Assembly (NCBI RefSeq): GCF_000717245.1
Contig: NZ_JNYQ01000004.1
Location: forward strand, 806,001 to 870,000
DNA length: 64,000 bases
Reading direction: 5' to 3'
From: Kitasatospora papulosa
GTDB taxonomy: Bacteria; Actinomycetota; Actinomycetes; Streptomycetales; Streptomycetaceae
Part shown: piece after piece, positions 44,450 to 53,365 of the stretch
Layout of the letters: every line of letters starts with the position of its first letter
Position numbering within the stretch: position 1 is the stretch's first letter
The notes under the pieces: generated by a model
Seen by the model: only the letters and a program-made list of their open reading frames with translations
What the model was told of the DNA's origin: nothing
Databases searched by the model: none
Translations under genes and position numbers: made by a program

Positions 44450-44487
44450 ACGGGCCCGCACCGCCCCGAAGGGAGATGCGGGCCCGT
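44450..44487 (-). terminator. Hairpin between rplQ and truA
   Basis: Arms ACGGGCCCGCA/TGCGGGCCCGT (44450-44460, 44477-44487) are perfect, with a 16-base loop, and TTTTG follows in the direction of transcription. Probably the end of the rpoA-rplQ transcript, leaving truA on read-through or its own promoter. Confidence 0.65.
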
Positions 44488-44505
44488 ACCTGGGTCTCAG
44501 AACGC

Positions 44506-45012
44506 TCAGGCGTCCTTGGACTCCTCGGCGGCGGCGTCGGCCGGCTTGGCGTCCTCGACGGTCTCGGCCGGAGCCTCGTCCTTCTTGAGGGCGTCTTCCT
44601 TGACGGCGCGCTTGGTGGCGGCCTCGGCCTCACCGGTGGCCTGCTGGGCCACGGTCAGCGCCTCGACCAGCTCGATGACGGCCATCGGGGCGTTGTCGCC
44701 ACGACGGTTGCCGATCTTGGTGATGCGGGTGTAACCACCGGGGCGGTTCTCGTACCGCGGGGCGATCTCGGTGAAGAGCGTGTGCACGATGCTCTTGTCC
44801 GTGATCGACTGCAGCACCAGGCGACGGTTGTGGATGTCGCCCTTCTTGGCCTTGGTGATGAAACGCTCGGCGACCGGACGCAGGCGGCGGGCCTTGGCCT
44901 CGGTCGTGGTGATGCGGCCGTGCTCGAACAGCGACTTCGCGAGGTTGATGAGAAGAAGCTTCTCGTGCGCAGCGCTGCCGCCCAGACGGGCACCCTTGGC
45001 GGGCTGAGGCAT
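44506..45012 (-). CDS. rplQ: 50S ribosomal protein L17
   Basis: 168 residues. The conserved L17 core spans about 1-120 (LGGSAAHEKLLLINLAKSLFEHGRI); a Lys/Glu/Ala-rich tail of about 50 residues follows, as in other actinobacteria. AAGGAG precedes the ATG at 45012. Last r-protein gene of this operon, 142 bases after rpoA. Confidence 0.97.
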   Translation of the reverse strand: MPQPAKGARLGGSAAHEKLLLINLAKSLFEHGRITTTEAKARRLRPVAERFITKAKKGDIHNRRLVLQSITDKSIVHTLFTEIAPRYENRPGGYTRITKIGNRRGDNAPMAVIELVEALTVAQQATGEAEAATKRAVKEDALKKDEAPAETVEDAKPADAAAEESKDA

Positions 45013-45106
45013 GGTTTTTCTCCTTGTGTGCTGCACCGGCCGTATCAGGTACCGGTGTCAGTTCCCGCGAGGCGGCCGCCCCGCGGAAGTCTTGAACGGT
45101 CCGCGA

Positions 45107-45146
45107 CCGGCCCAGGGGCTCCGCGTCAGCGGGCGCCCCTGGCCGG
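45107..45146 (-). other. Stem-loop between rpoA and rplQ
   Basis: CCGGCCCAGGGG (45107-45118) pairs with CCCCTGGCCGG (45136-45146) apart from one bulged C, with a 17-base loop, beginning 8 bases after the rpoA stop. It may be a partial terminator or processing site that adjusts RpoA relative to L17. Confidence 0.45.
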
Positions 45147-45154
45147 GAAGCGGA

Positions 45155-46177
45155 TCAGTACTGCTCGGTCTCCACGAAACCGGCGTCCGCGTCGTCGTCG
45201 GCGCCGAAGGCGTCGGCGGCGGCGGTCGGGTCGAAGCCGGGAGGCGAGTCCTTCAGCGCCAGGCCCATACCGGCCAGCTTCGCCTTGACCTCGTCGATCG
45301 ACTTCGCACCGAAGTTGCGGATGTCGAGCAGGTCCGCCTCGGAGCGGGCCACGAGCTCACCCACGGAGTGGATGCCCTCGCGCTTGAGGCAGTTGTACGA
45401 ACGGACCGTGAGCTCGAGCTCCTCGATCGGCAGCGCCAGATCGGCGGCGAGCGCGGCGTCCGTCGGGGACGGGCCCATGTCGATGCCCTCGGCGTCGATG
45501 TTGAGCTCGCGCGCCAGACCGAACAGCTCGACCAGGGTCTTACCGGCCGACGCCATGGCGTCACGGGGACGCATGGCCTGCTTGGTCTCGACGTCGACGA
45601 TCAGCTTGTCGAAGTCGGTGCGCTGCTCGACACGGGTCGCCTCGACCTTGTACGTGACCTTGAGCACCGGGGAGTAGATGGAGTCGACCGGAATCCGGCC
45701 GATCTCCTGGCCCACCTGCTTGTTCTGGACGGCGGAGACGTAGCCGCGACCGCGCTCGACGGTCAGCTCCATCTCCAGCTTGCCCTTGCCGTTCAGCGTG
45801 GCCAGGACCAGGTCCGGGTTGTGGACCTCGACACCGGCCGGCGGGGCGATGTCAGCAGCGGTGACCAGGCCGGGACCCTGCTTGCGTAGGTACATCACGA
45901 CCGGCTCGTCGTGCTCCGAGGAGACGACCAGCTGCTTGATGTTGAGGATGAGGTCGGTCACGTCCTCCTTGACGCCCGGCACGGTGGTGAACTCGTGCAG
46001 GACACCGTCGATCCGGATGCTGGTGACAGCGGCACCGGGGATCGAGGAGAGGAGCGTGCGGCGCAGGGAGTTGCCGAGGGTGTAACCGAAGCCCGGCTCC
46101 AGCGGCTCGATCACGAACCGGGAGCGGAACTCGTCGACGACCTCTTCGGTCAGCGACGGACGCTGAGCGATAAGCAT
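45155..46177 (-). CDS. rpoA: DNA-directed RNA polymerase subunit alpha
   Basis: 340 residues. The N-terminal assembly domain (about 1-230, RSRFVIEPLEPGFGYTLGNSLRRTLLSSIPG) and the C-terminal DNA- and activator-binding domain (about 250-315, LTVRSYNCLKREGIHSVGEL and FGAKSIDEVKAKLAGMGL) are both complete, ending in the acidic tail usual in actinobacteria. The ATG at 46177 follows GAAGGATCACC. It is separated from rpsK by 136 bases that include a stem-loop (46290-46307), so it may also have its own promoter. Confidence 0.98.
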   Translation of the reverse strand: MLIAQRPSLTEEVVDEFRSRFVIEPLEPGFGYTLGNSLRRTLLSSIPGAAVTSIRIDGVLHEFTTVPGVKEDVTDLILNIKQLVVSSEHDEPVVMYLRKQGPGLVTAADIAPPAGVEVHNPDLVLATLNGKGKLEMELTVERGRGYVSAVQNKQVGQEIGRIPVDSIYSPVLKVTYKVEATRVEQRTDFDKLIVDVETKQAMRPRDAMASAGKTLVELFGLARELNIDAEGIDMGPSPTDAALAADLALPIEELELTVRSYNCLKREGIHSVGELVARSEADLLDIRNFGAKSIDEVKAKLAGMGLALKDSPPGFDPTAAADAFGADDDADAGFVETEQY

Positions 46178-46313
46178 GTGGTGATCCTTCAGTCGTGGGC
46201 ACCCACTATTTGATGCCCGACAGATGAAACAAGGGTACGGGCGGCACGCCCCCGAAGGGACATACCGCCCGGACCCACGCTACTGCCGCACGGCCGTCAC
46301 CGGCCGTTGCGGA

Positions 46314-46718
46314 TCAGACGCGGCGACGCTTCGGCGGACGGCAGCCGTTGTGCGGCGTCGGGGTGACGTCCTGGATCGAACCGACCTCGAGGCCCGTGGC
46401 CTGGAGGGAGCGGATCGCGGTCTCACGGCCGGAGCCGGGACCCTTGACGAAGACGTCGACCTTGCGCATGCCGTGCTCCTGCGCGCGGCGGGCGGCCGAC
46501 TCGGCGGCCATCTGCGCGGCGAAGGGGGTGGACTTGCGCGAGCCCTTGAAGCCGACGTGGCCGGCGGAGGCCCAGGAGATCACGTTGCCCGAGGGGTCCG
46601 TGATCGAGACGATGGTGTTGTTGAACGTGCTCTTGATGTGCGCGTGGCCGTGAGCGACGTTCTTCTTTTCCTTGCGACGCACCTTCTTGGCTGCGCCCTG
46701 ACGACCCTTGGGGGGCAT
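46314..46718 (-). CDS. rpsK: 30S ribosomal protein S11
   Basis: 134 residues, standard length: HAHIKSTFNNTIVSITDPSGNVISWASAGHVGFKGSRKSTPFAAQ and the closing VTPTPHNGCRPPKRRRV. Located between rpsM and rpoA in the usual order. A perfect 7-base-pair hairpin (46290-46307) follows its stop. Confidence 0.97.
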   Translation of the reverse strand: MPPKGRQGAAKKVRRKEKKNVAHGHAHIKSTFNNTIVSITDPSGNVISWASAGHVGFKGSRKSTPFAAQMAAESAARRAQEHGMRKVDVFVKGPGSGRETAIRSLQATGLEVGSIQDVTPTPHNGCRPPKRRRV

Positions 46719-46823
46719 GTCTTGACTCCAGATGGAGAGGGGAGGTGATCGGTCCTACAGCGAAGACCGCTGGTTTCCGCGAACGTCCGGTGGCCCGGAC
46801 ACCCGCAGTACGTCCGCTGAGGA

Positions 46824-47204
46824 CTACTTCTTGCCCGGCTTCTTCTTACCGGCGATGGCGCGACGCGGGCCCTTACGGGTACGCGCGTTGGTGCTGGTGC
46901 GCTGGCCGTGGACGGGCAGGCCACGACGGTGGCGGATGCCCTGGTAGCAGCCGATCTCGATCTTGCGGCGGATGTCGCCCTGGATCTCGCGGCGAAGGTC
47001 ACCCTCGGTGCGGAGGTTGGCGTCCACGTACTCGCGGATCTTGACCAGGTCCTCTTCGGCCAGGTCACGAACGCGGGTGTTGGGGTTCACGCCGGCGGCG
47101 GCGAGGATCTCCTTGGACCGGGTGCGCCCGATACCGAAGACGTAGGTGAGGGCAACCTCCACGCGCTTTTCGCGCGGGATGTCAACACCTGAAACGCGTG
47201 CCAT
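46824..47204 (-). CDS. rpsM: 30S ribosomal protein S13
   Basis: 126 residues: MARVSGVDIPREKRVEVALTYVFGIGR, GCYQGIRHRRGLPVHGQRTSTNARTRKGP and a basic tail, all typical S13. The gap to rpmJ upstream is 197 bases, the longest in this operon, and may hold an internal promoter, although I cannot point to a clear one. Confidence 0.97.
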   Translation of the reverse strand: MARVSGVDIPREKRVEVALTYVFGIGRTRSKEILAAAGVNPNTRVRDLAEEDLVKIREYVDANLRTEGDLRREIQGDIRRKIEIGCYQGIRHRRGLPVHGQRTSTNARTRKGPRRAIAGKKKPGKK

Positions 47205-47401
47205 TCAATGGCTCCAGTTGTTATTTCGGGGGTCTTCCGCAGTGCCACTCCCGAACGCCGACCCCGCCCGCATGGGAAGAGGTGGTACGCCCGGGTCCCC
47301 GGCCCCCGCCGGAGGTGTCGTCAGCCGAAGCTTGGACGGGCACTGCGTATGTACGTTTACGTGCGTCGCGCGAAGAACTGCGAGATGCAGGTGGTCGTGC
47401 G

Positions 47402-47515
47402 TCAGCCCTGGCGCTGCTTGTGGCGCAGGTTGTCGCAGATGACCATGACCCGGCCGTGACGGCGGATCACCTTGCACTTGTCGCAGATCTTCTTGACGCT
47501 CGGCTTGACCTTCAT
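47402..47515 (-). CDS. rpmJ: 50S ribosomal protein L36
   Basis: 37 residues (MKVKPSVKKICDKCKVIRRH at the start). Zinc-binding C+ type, with Cys11, Cys14, Cys27 and His32 as ligands. The ATG at 47515 sits 60 bases after infA; GAGAACCTGAC lies upstream. Confidence 0.96.
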   Translation of the reverse strand: MKVKPSVKKICDKCKVIRRHGRVMVICDNLRHKQRQG

Positions 47516-47575
47516 GGGATGTCAGGTTCTCCGGGTCAGTGCCCTCACCACGCCGAAGCGGGATGGCGGCAAGAT

Positions 47576-47797
47576 CTACTTGTAGCGGTAGACGATCCGG
47601 CCACGCGTCAGGTCGTACGGGGAGAGCTCCACGACGACCCGGTCATCCGGGAGAATACGGATGTAGTGCATCCGCATCTTGCCGCTGATGTGCGCGAGGA
47701 CTTTGTGACCGTTCTGGAGTTCCACCTTGAACATGGCGTTCGGGAGGGACTCGATCACGGTGCCCTCAATTTCGATGGCACCTTGCTTCTTGGCCAC
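47576..47797 (-). CDS. infA: Translation initiation factor IF-1
   Basis: 73-residue S1/OB-fold protein that occupies the ribosomal A site during initiation: MAKKQGAIEIEGTVIESLPN, FKVELQNGHKVLAHISGKMR and YDLTRGRIVYRYK. It begins the infA-rpmJ-rpsM-rpsK run. The 174-base gap upstream carries a 7-base-pair hairpin (47931-47952, probably the map terminator) and a TAGACT -10-like element on the minus strand, so an infA promoter is likely here. Confidence 0.97.
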   Translation of the reverse strand: MAKKQGAIEIEGTVIESLPNAMFKVELQNGHKVLAHISGKMRMHYIRILPDDRVVVELSPYDLTRGRIVYRYK

Positions 47798-47971
47798 GCT
47801 TCGCCTTTCGAATCGGCTACCTTGATCGACTCACGTCATCGCATGTAGACACAGGGATGCACGAGAGCCGACGAGTCAGTCTACGTCAGCGGACCCCAAA
47901 AGACGAATCCGTCAAGTTTGCCCACTCACCCTGATCCTTAGACACGGATCAGCCGGACAGTCTCGCGGGCG

Positions 47972-48808
47972 TCAGCCCAGCGGGTCCGGTGCCACCTCGA
48001 TGCCGTACGGGGCGAGCCTCGCCCGGCCGCAGTCCGGGGCGGTCAGGACCAGGGGTCCCTGCTCGGTGAGGGCGATCGAGTGCTCCCAGTGCGAGGACCA
48101 GCTGCCGTCGGTGGTGAGCACCGTCCACTCGTCCGCGAGGACCTTCGTCTGCGCGGTGCCCAGCGACACCATCGGCTCGATGGCCAGGCACACGCCCGGG
48201 ACGAGCTTGATGCCCTTGCCGCGCTTGCGCGAGACGTAGTTCAGCAGGTGCGGGTCCATGTGCATCTCGGTGCCGATGCCGTGGCCGCCGTAGTCCTCGA
48301 TGATCCCGTACTTGCCGGTCGCCGGGCGGGGCTGGCGGCGGATGTAGGACTCGATGGCCTTCGAGATGTCGACGAGCCGGTTGTTCACCTTCATCGCCGC
48401 GATACCGGCCCACATGGACTCCTCGGTCACCCGGGAGAGCTCGACGAGCTCCGGAGCGTGACCGGTGCCCACGAAGGCGGTGTACGCGGCGTCGCCGTGC
48501 CAGCCGTCGATGATCGCGCCCGCGTCGATCGAGATGATGTCGCCGTCCTTGAGGACGGTCTTCTCGTCCGGGATGCCGTGCACCACGACGTCGTTGACCG
48601 AGGTGCAGATGGTCGCGGGGAACCCGCCGTAGCCGAGGAAGTTCGACTTCGCTCCGTGGTCGGCGATCACCTTGCGCGCGACCTCGTCGAGGTCCTTCGT
48701 GGTGGCGCCGGGAACGGCCGCCTCGCGGGTGGCGGCGTGAATGGCAGCGACCACCAGGCCCGCCTCGCGCATCTTCGCGATCTGCTCGGGGGTCTTGATC
48801 TGCACCAT
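47972..48808 (-). CDS. map: Type I methionine aminopeptidase
   Basis: Removes the initiator Met from new proteins. 278 residues, pita-bread fold with two-metal ligands: the two Asp in SIDAGAIIDGWHGDAAYTA, His in GHGIGTEMHMDP, and the two Glu in LAIEPMVS and HWEHSIALTEQGP. The ATG at 48808 is chosen (MVQIKTPEQIAKMREAG); the frame extends a further 21 codons without a ribosome site. Located between adk and infA, the usual order. Confidence 0.96.
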   Translation of the reverse strand: MVQIKTPEQIAKMREAGLVVAAIHAATREAAVPGATTKDLDEVARKVIADHGAKSNFLGYGGFPATICTSVNDVVVHGIPDEKTVLKDGDIISIDAGAIIDGWHGDAAYTAFVGTGHAPELVELSRVTEESMWAGIAAMKVNNRLVDISKAIESYIRRQPRPATGKYGIIEDYGGHGIGTEMHMDPHLLNYVSRKRGKGIKLVPGVCLAIEPMVSLGTAQTKVLADEWTVLTTDGSWSSHWEHSIALTEQGPLVLTAPDCGRARLAPYGIEVAPDPLG

Positions 48809-48929
48809 CGCTGGGCGCCTCTCTGCGTACGAAGGGGAACGGTTGCGGCCGTACTCCACGATACGGCGCAAACAGTCGGCCGCGACGCCCGAGGGCGCCG
48901 CGGCCGGCTGCAGTGGTGGAACGGGGTGA

Positions 48930-49589
48930 TCAGCCCTCGTCGGACTTCTTGAGGGCCTCCATGGCCCGGTCGGTCACCTCGGTGACCTTGCCGAGCGCGG
49001 AGATCGTCACGACCAGGCCCTGGGACCGGTAGTGGTCGATGATCGGCTCGGTCTGCGTGTGGTAGACCTCGAGACGCGTGCGCACGGTCTCCTCGGTGTC
49101 GTCGTCACGCTGGTACAGCTCGCCGCCGCAGACGTCGCAGACACCCTCGGTCTTCGGGGCGTTGTACGTCACGTGGAACACGTGCGAGCTGTCGTTACGG
49201 CAGATGCGGCGGCCCGCGATGCGCTTGACCACCTCGTCCTCGGGGACCTCCAGGTCGAGGACCGCGTCCAGCTTGACGCCTTCGCCGAGAAGCATCTCGT
49301 CGAGCGCCACGGCCTGCCCCACGTTCCGGGGGAAGCCGTCCAGGAGGAAGCCGTTCTCGGCGTCCGACTGGGCCATGCGGTCCTTGGCCATCGCGATGGT
49401 GACTTCGTCCGGCACCAGCCGGCCCGCGTCCATGAAGGCACGGGCCTGCTTGCCAAGGTCGGTGCCCTGGCTGATGTTGGCGCGGAAGAGGTCGCCCGTG
49501 GAGATGTGCGGAATCGAAAGATTCTTGGCAAGGAACGCAGCCTGCGTTCCCTTGCCGGCACCGGGCGGCCCGACGAGGACGATTCGCAT
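48930..49589 (-). CDS. adk: Adenylate kinase
   Basis: 219 residues. Catalyses ATP + AMP to 2 ADP. P-loop GPPGAGKGTQ, AMP-binding LFRANIS and GFPRNVGQ, then a long lid (about 125-165) with ICRND and CDVC, i.e. three Cys and one Asp spaced like the zinc-binding lids of Gram-positive enzymes. Its ATG overlaps the secY stop (TGATG), so the two are coupled. Confidence 0.97.
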   Translation of the reverse strand: MRIVLVGPPGAGKGTQAAFLAKNLSIPHISTGDLFRANISQGTDLGKQARAFMDAGRLVPDEVTIAMAKDRMAQSDAENGFLLDGFPRNVGQAVALDEMLLGEGVKLDAVLDLEVPEDEVVKRIAGRRICRNDSSHVFHVTYNAPKTEGVCDVCGGELYQRDDDTEETVRTRLEVYHTQTEPIIDHYRSQGLVVTISALGKVTEVTDRAMEALKKSDEG

Positions 49590-50908
49590 CAGCGGAGGAA
49601 CCCTTCGTAATTGCGCTGCTGGAGCTGACTCTCGATCTGCTTCACGGTCTCCAGACCCACACCCACGATGATCAGGATGCTCGTCCCGCCGAACGGGAAG
49701 TTCTGGTTAGCACCGCCGAAGCCTGCCAACGCCATCGTCGGCACCAGAGCGATCAGGCCCAGGTACAGCGAGCCCGGCCAAGTGATCCGGTTGAGCACGT
49801 AGCTCAGATACTCGGCAGTAGGTCGACCAGCCCGGATTCCCGGGATGAAGCCACCATACTTCTTCATGTTGTCGGCGACTTCCTCGGGGTTGAACGAGAT
49901 CGCCACATAGAAGAATGCGAAGAACACGATCAACAGGAAGTACGTCGCGATGTAGTACGGGTGGTCGCCCTTGACGAAGTGGTCCTGAATCCAGGTCGCC
50001 CAGCCCGCGGTGGAGTTGGAGAACTGAACGATTAGAGCAGGAATGTAGAGCAGCGAAGAAGCGAAGATGACGGGAATCACACCCGCCTGGTTCACCTTCA
50101 ACGGGATGTAAGTGGACGTACCGCCGTACGACCGGCGCCCGATCATCCTCTTCGCGTACTGCACCGGAACGCGGCGCTGGGCCTGCTCCACGAAGACGAC
50201 GAGGGCCACCATCACGAAGCCGATGAGGATCACCGTGATGAACTCGATCCAGCCGTCGGCCAGCTTGCCGCTCTGCTTGATGGCCCAGAGGGCGCCGGGG
50301 AAGCTCGCGGCGATCGAGATGAACATCAGGATCGACATGCCGTTGCCGATACCGCGGTCGGTGATGAGCTCACCGAGCCACATGACGGCGGCGGTGCCGG
50401 CGGTCATGGTGATCACCATGACGATGGTCGTGAAGATCGACTGGTTCGGGACGATCTGGTCGGCGACGGGGCAGCCGCTGAACAGCGCGCCGCTGCGGGC
50501 GGTCGCCACGAGGCCGGTGCCCTGGAGGATGGCCAGCGCCACGGTCAGATAACGCGTGTACTGCGTGATCTTCGCCGTGCCCGACTGCCCCTCCTTCTTG
50601 AGGGCTTCGAGCCGTGGGATGACGACGGTCAGCAGCTGGAGAATGATGCTGGCCGTGATGTACGGCATGATGCCGAGCGCGAAGATCGTGATCTGCAGCA
50701 GTGCACCACCGCTGAACATGTTGACCAGACCGAAGAGGCTGTTGTTGCCCTTGCTGGCCTGATCAACACAGGTCTGGACGTTCTCGTAGCTCACCCCCGG
50801 TACGGGAATGTGCGCCCCGAGACGGTAGAGCACGATGATGCCGAGCGTGAAGAGCAGCTTCTTGCGCAGGTCGGGCGTCTTGAACGCCCGGGCGAACGCG
50901 GTGAGCAC
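49589..50908 (-). CDS. secY: Preprotein translocase subunit SecY
   Basis: 439 residues, ten membrane spans, channel subunit of the Sec translocon. It starts MLTAFARAFKTPDLRKKLLFTLG and has NMFSGGALLQITIFALGIMPYITASIILQLL (spans 1-2) and RPTAEYLSYVLNRITWPGSLYLG late in the protein. GTG start with GGAGG upstream. A 221-base gap with a strong hairpin separates it from rplO, so it probably has its own promoter. Confidence 0.98.
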   Translation of the reverse strand: MLTAFARAFKTPDLRKKLLFTLGIIVLYRLGAHIPVPGVSYENVQTCVDQASKGNNSLFGLVNMFSGGALLQITIFALGIMPYITASIILQLLTVVIPRLEALKKEGQSGTAKITQYTRYLTVALAILQGTGLVATARSGALFSGCPVADQIVPNQSIFTTIVMVITMTAGTAAVMWLGELITDRGIGNGMSILMFISIAASFPGALWAIKQSGKLADGWIEFITVILIGFVMVALVVFVEQAQRRVPVQYAKRMIGRRSYGGTSTYIPLKVNQAGVIPVIFASSLLYIPALIVQFSNSTAGWATWIQDHFVKGDHPYYIATYFLLIVFFAFFYVAISFNPEEVADNMKKYGGFIPGIRAGRPTAEYLSYVLNRITWPGSLYLGLIALVPTMALAGFGGANQNFPFGGTSILIIVGVGLETVKQIESQLQQRNYEGFLR

Positions 50909-51061
50909 GGTGCCTCCTGCGACCCCCGCGCAAAAGCGTGAGGTGACGGTCTTGAGGATCGACGATTACGTAACAGCCAAAGGACCCCGGGCGTTTGCCC
51001 AGGACTTACCACAGCAACGCACGCCACCTTACCGGCGGACATGCCCCCCTAGGAACGACCA

Positions 51062-51095
51062 ACCGGGGATGCCCCAAATGAGAGGCATCCCCGGT
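51062..51095 (-). terminator. Terminator or attenuator between rplO and secY
   Basis: ACCGGGGATGCC/GGCATCCCCGGT, 12-base perfect arms (51062-51073, 51084-51095), 10-base loop, 35 bases after the rplO stop. There is no strong U-tract, so read-through into secY may be partial. Confidence 0.75.
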
Positions 51096-51129
51096 CGGGT
51101 GTTCAGGCCACAGCCCTGTCCGAGTTGTC

Positions 51130-51585
51130 TCAGACGAGTTCGGTGACGGTGCCGCCGGCGGCGGCGATCTTCTCCTTGGCGGAGCCGGAGACGGCGTCAA
51201 CCGAAACCTGCAGTGCCACGGAGATCTCGCCCTGTCCGAGGACCTTGACGAGGTGGTTGTTACGCACGGCGCCCTTGGCGACCAGGTCGGCCACCGTGAC
51301 CTCTCCACCCTCGGGGTAGAGCGTCGCGAGCTTGTCCAGGTTCACGACCTGGTACTCCGTGCGGAACGGGTTCTTGAAGCCCTTGAGCTTCGGGAGACGC
51401 ATGTGGAGGGGCATCTGGCCACCCTCGAAGCGCTCCGGAACCTGGTAACGAGCCTTCGTACCCTTGGTACCACGGCCTGCGGTCTTACCCTTGGACGCCT
51501 CACCACGACCCACACGGGTCTTGGCGGTCTTGGCGCCCGGGGCAGGCCGGAGGTTGTGGGCCTTCAGCGGGCTGTTCTCCGCCAT
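51130..51585 (-). CDS. rplO: 50S ribosomal protein L15
   Basis: 151 residues: LRPAPGAKTAKTRVGRGEASKGKTAGRGTKG and RFEGGQMPLHMRLPKLKGFKNP, as in other L15. The ATG at 51585 has GAGGAGG upstream, overlapping the end of rpmD, whose stop is one base away; expression is therefore coupled. Last r-protein gene before the secY hairpin. Confidence 0.97.
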   Translation of the reverse strand: MAENSPLKAHNLRPAPGAKTAKTRVGRGEASKGKTAGRGTKGTKARYQVPERFEGGQMPLHMRLPKLKGFKNPFRTEYQVVNLDKLATLYPEGGEVTVADLVAKGAVRNNHLVKVLGQGEISVALQVSVDAVSGSAKEKIAAAGGTVTELV

Positions 51586-51586
51586 G

Positions 51587-51769
51587 TCAGTCAACCTCCT
51601 CAACCGTCACGAGGTGGCGGACGGTGTGAACCATTCCGCGGAACTCGGGGCGGTCCTCCTTGACAACCGAGTCGTTCAGGCGCTTGAGCCCGAGCGAACG
51701 CAGGGTGTCGCGGTGGTTCTGCTTGCTGCCGATGTACGACTTCGTCTGCGTGATCTTGAGGCGAGCCAT
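51587..51769 (-). CDS. rpmD: 50S ribosomal protein L30
   Basis: 60 residues: MARLKITQTKSYIGSKQNHRDTLRSLGLKR and VKEDRPEFRGMVHTVRHLVTVEEV. Start ATG overlaps the rpsE stop (TAATG). Confidence 0.97.
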   Translation of the reverse strand: MARLKITQTKSYIGSKQNHRDTLRSLGLKRLNDSVVKEDRPEFRGMVHTVRHLVTVEEVD

Positions 51770-52371
51770 TACGCACCCGCTCCCGCACGCGCACGGAGCA
51801 GAGCCGCGGGAGCGACGTCCTCGAGGGGCAGACCGCGGCGGGCCGCGATCTCCTCGGGACGCTGCAGGCCCTGGAGGGCCGCCACGGTCGCGTGCACGAT
51901 GTTGATCGGGTTCGAAGAACCGAGCGACTTCGACAGGATGTCGTGAACGCCGGCGCACTCCAGAACGGCGCGCACCGGGCCACCGGCGATAACACCGGTA
52001 CCGGGGGAAGCAGGCTTCAGCAGGACGACGCCCGCAGCCTTCTCGCCCTGGATCGGGTGAGGGATGGTGCCCTGGATACGCGGGACCTTGAAGAAGCTCT
52101 TCTTGGCCTCTTCGACGCCCTTGGCGATGGCCGCGGGAACTTCCTTGGCCTTGCCGTATCCGACACCGACGGTGCCGTCACCATCGCCCACCACGACCAG
52201 CGCGGTGAAGCTGAAGCGACGACCACCCTTCACTACCTTGGCGACGCGGTTGATCGCGACGACGCGCTCGACGTACGCGGTCTTCTCGGCGGCAGCGCCA
52301 CCGTCACGGCCCTTCCGGTCCCGCCGCTCGCCGCCACCGGCACCGCTTCCGCGGCGCTGGGGTCCAGCCAT
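51769..52371 (-). CDS. rpsE: 30S ribosomal protein S5
   Basis: 200 residues, longer than E. coli S5 (167) by a basic Gly-rich N-terminal region (about 1-30) and a short C-terminal tail. The core is VVAINRVAKVVKGGRRFSFTALVVVGDGDG and ASPGTGVIAGGPVRAVLECAGVHDILSKSLGS. It is 47 bases after rplR. Confidence 0.97.
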   Translation of the reverse strand: MAGPQRRGSGAGGGERRDRKGRDGGAAAEKTAYVERVVAINRVAKVVKGGRRFSFTALVVVGDGDGTVGVGYGKAKEVPAAIAKGVEEAKKSFFKVPRIQGTIPHPIQGEKAAGVVLLKPASPGTGVIAGGPVRAVLECAGVHDILSKSLGSSNPINIVHATVAALQGLQRPEEIAARRGLPLEDVAPAALLRARAGAGA

Positions 52372-52418
52372 TGGATTTACCTCTCTCTGTTACGTCCGCT
52401 GTGCGTTGGAACCGGGGC

Positions 52419-52802
52419 TTAGAACTTCAGCCCGGCTTCACGGGCGGCGTCAGCCAGAGCGGCAATCCGCCCGGCGTACTGGTTACCACCGCGGTCAAAC
52501 ACGACGGCCTCGACGCCTGCAGCCTTGGCACGCTCGGCGACAAGTGCGCCGACCTGCTTGGCCTGGGCGCTCTTGTCACCCTCGCCACCACGGATCGAGG
52601 TGTCCAGGGTCGACGCCGACGCGAGCGTGTGGCCCGCGATGTCGTCGATGACCTGGGCCACGATGTGGCGGTTGGAACGCGTCACGACCAAGCGGGGACG
52701 CTCCGGCGAACCGGAGATGTGCTTGCGGACGCGGATGTGGCGCCGCTTGAGAGCAGCGCGCTTGTACGCGTCGCCCTTGGCGATCTTCACACCGTATGCC
52801 AT
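52419..52802 (-). CDS. rplR: 50S ribosomal protein L18
   Basis: 127 residues: RRHIRVRKHISGSPERPRLVVTRSNRHIVAQVIDD, 5S-rRNA-binding L18. Its start is 2 bases after the rplF stop. Confidence 0.97.
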   Translation of the reverse strand: MAYGVKIAKGDAYKRAALKRRHIRVRKHISGSPERPRLVVTRSNRHIVAQVIDDIAGHTLASASTLDTSIRGGEGDKSAQAKQVGALVAERAKAAGVEAVVFDRGGNQYAGRIAALADAAREAGLKF

Positions 52803-52804
52803 GG

Positions 52805-53344
52805 CTACTTACCAGCCTTTCCGACCTTGCGGCGGATGACCTCGCCCGCGTACTTGACGCCCTTGGCCTTGTACGGGTCGGGCTTCCGCAGCTTGCGGAT
52901 GTTGGCGGCTACCTCGCCGACCTTCTGCTTGTCGATGCCCTCGACGCTGAGCTTCGTGGGCGACTCGACCTTGAAGGTGATGCCTTCCGGAGCCTCGATG
53001 AGGATCGGGTGGCTGTAGCCCAGGGCGAACTCCAGGTTGGAGCCCTTCGCCTGGACGCGGTAACCGACACCGCTGATCTCGAGCGCCTTGCTGTATCCCT
53101 GGGTCACGCCGGTGATCATGTTCGCCACCAGCGTGCGGGACAGGCCGTGGAGGGCCTTGTTCTGACGCTCGTCGTTCGGGCGGACGACGTTGAGCACGCC
53201 GTCCTCACCCTTGGTGACCTCGATCGGCGCGGCGACGGTGTGCGAGAGGGAACCCTTGGGGCCCTTCACCGCGACCGTGCGGCCATCGATGGTGACGTCC
53301 ACACCGGCGGGAACCTGGATGGGGAGCTTGCCGATTCGCGACAT
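52805..53344 (-). CDS. rplF: 50S ribosomal protein L6
   Basis: 179 residues, two-domain L6: MSRIGKLPIQVPAGVDVTIDG, KGPKGSLSH and the closing RKPDPYKAKGVKYAGEVIRRKVGKAGK. It starts 21 bases after rpsH. Confidence 0.97.
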   Translation of the reverse strand: MSRIGKLPIQVPAGVDVTIDGRTVAVKGPKGSLSHTVAAPIEVTKGEDGVLNVVRPNDERQNKALHGLSRTLVANMITGVTQGYSKALEISGVGYRVQAKGSNLEFALGYSHPILIEAPEGITFKVESPTKLSVEGIDKQKVGEVAANIRKLRKPDPYKAKGVKYAGEVIRRKVGKAGK

Positions 53345-53365
53345 GAGCTATTCCTCCGTTCCCGA

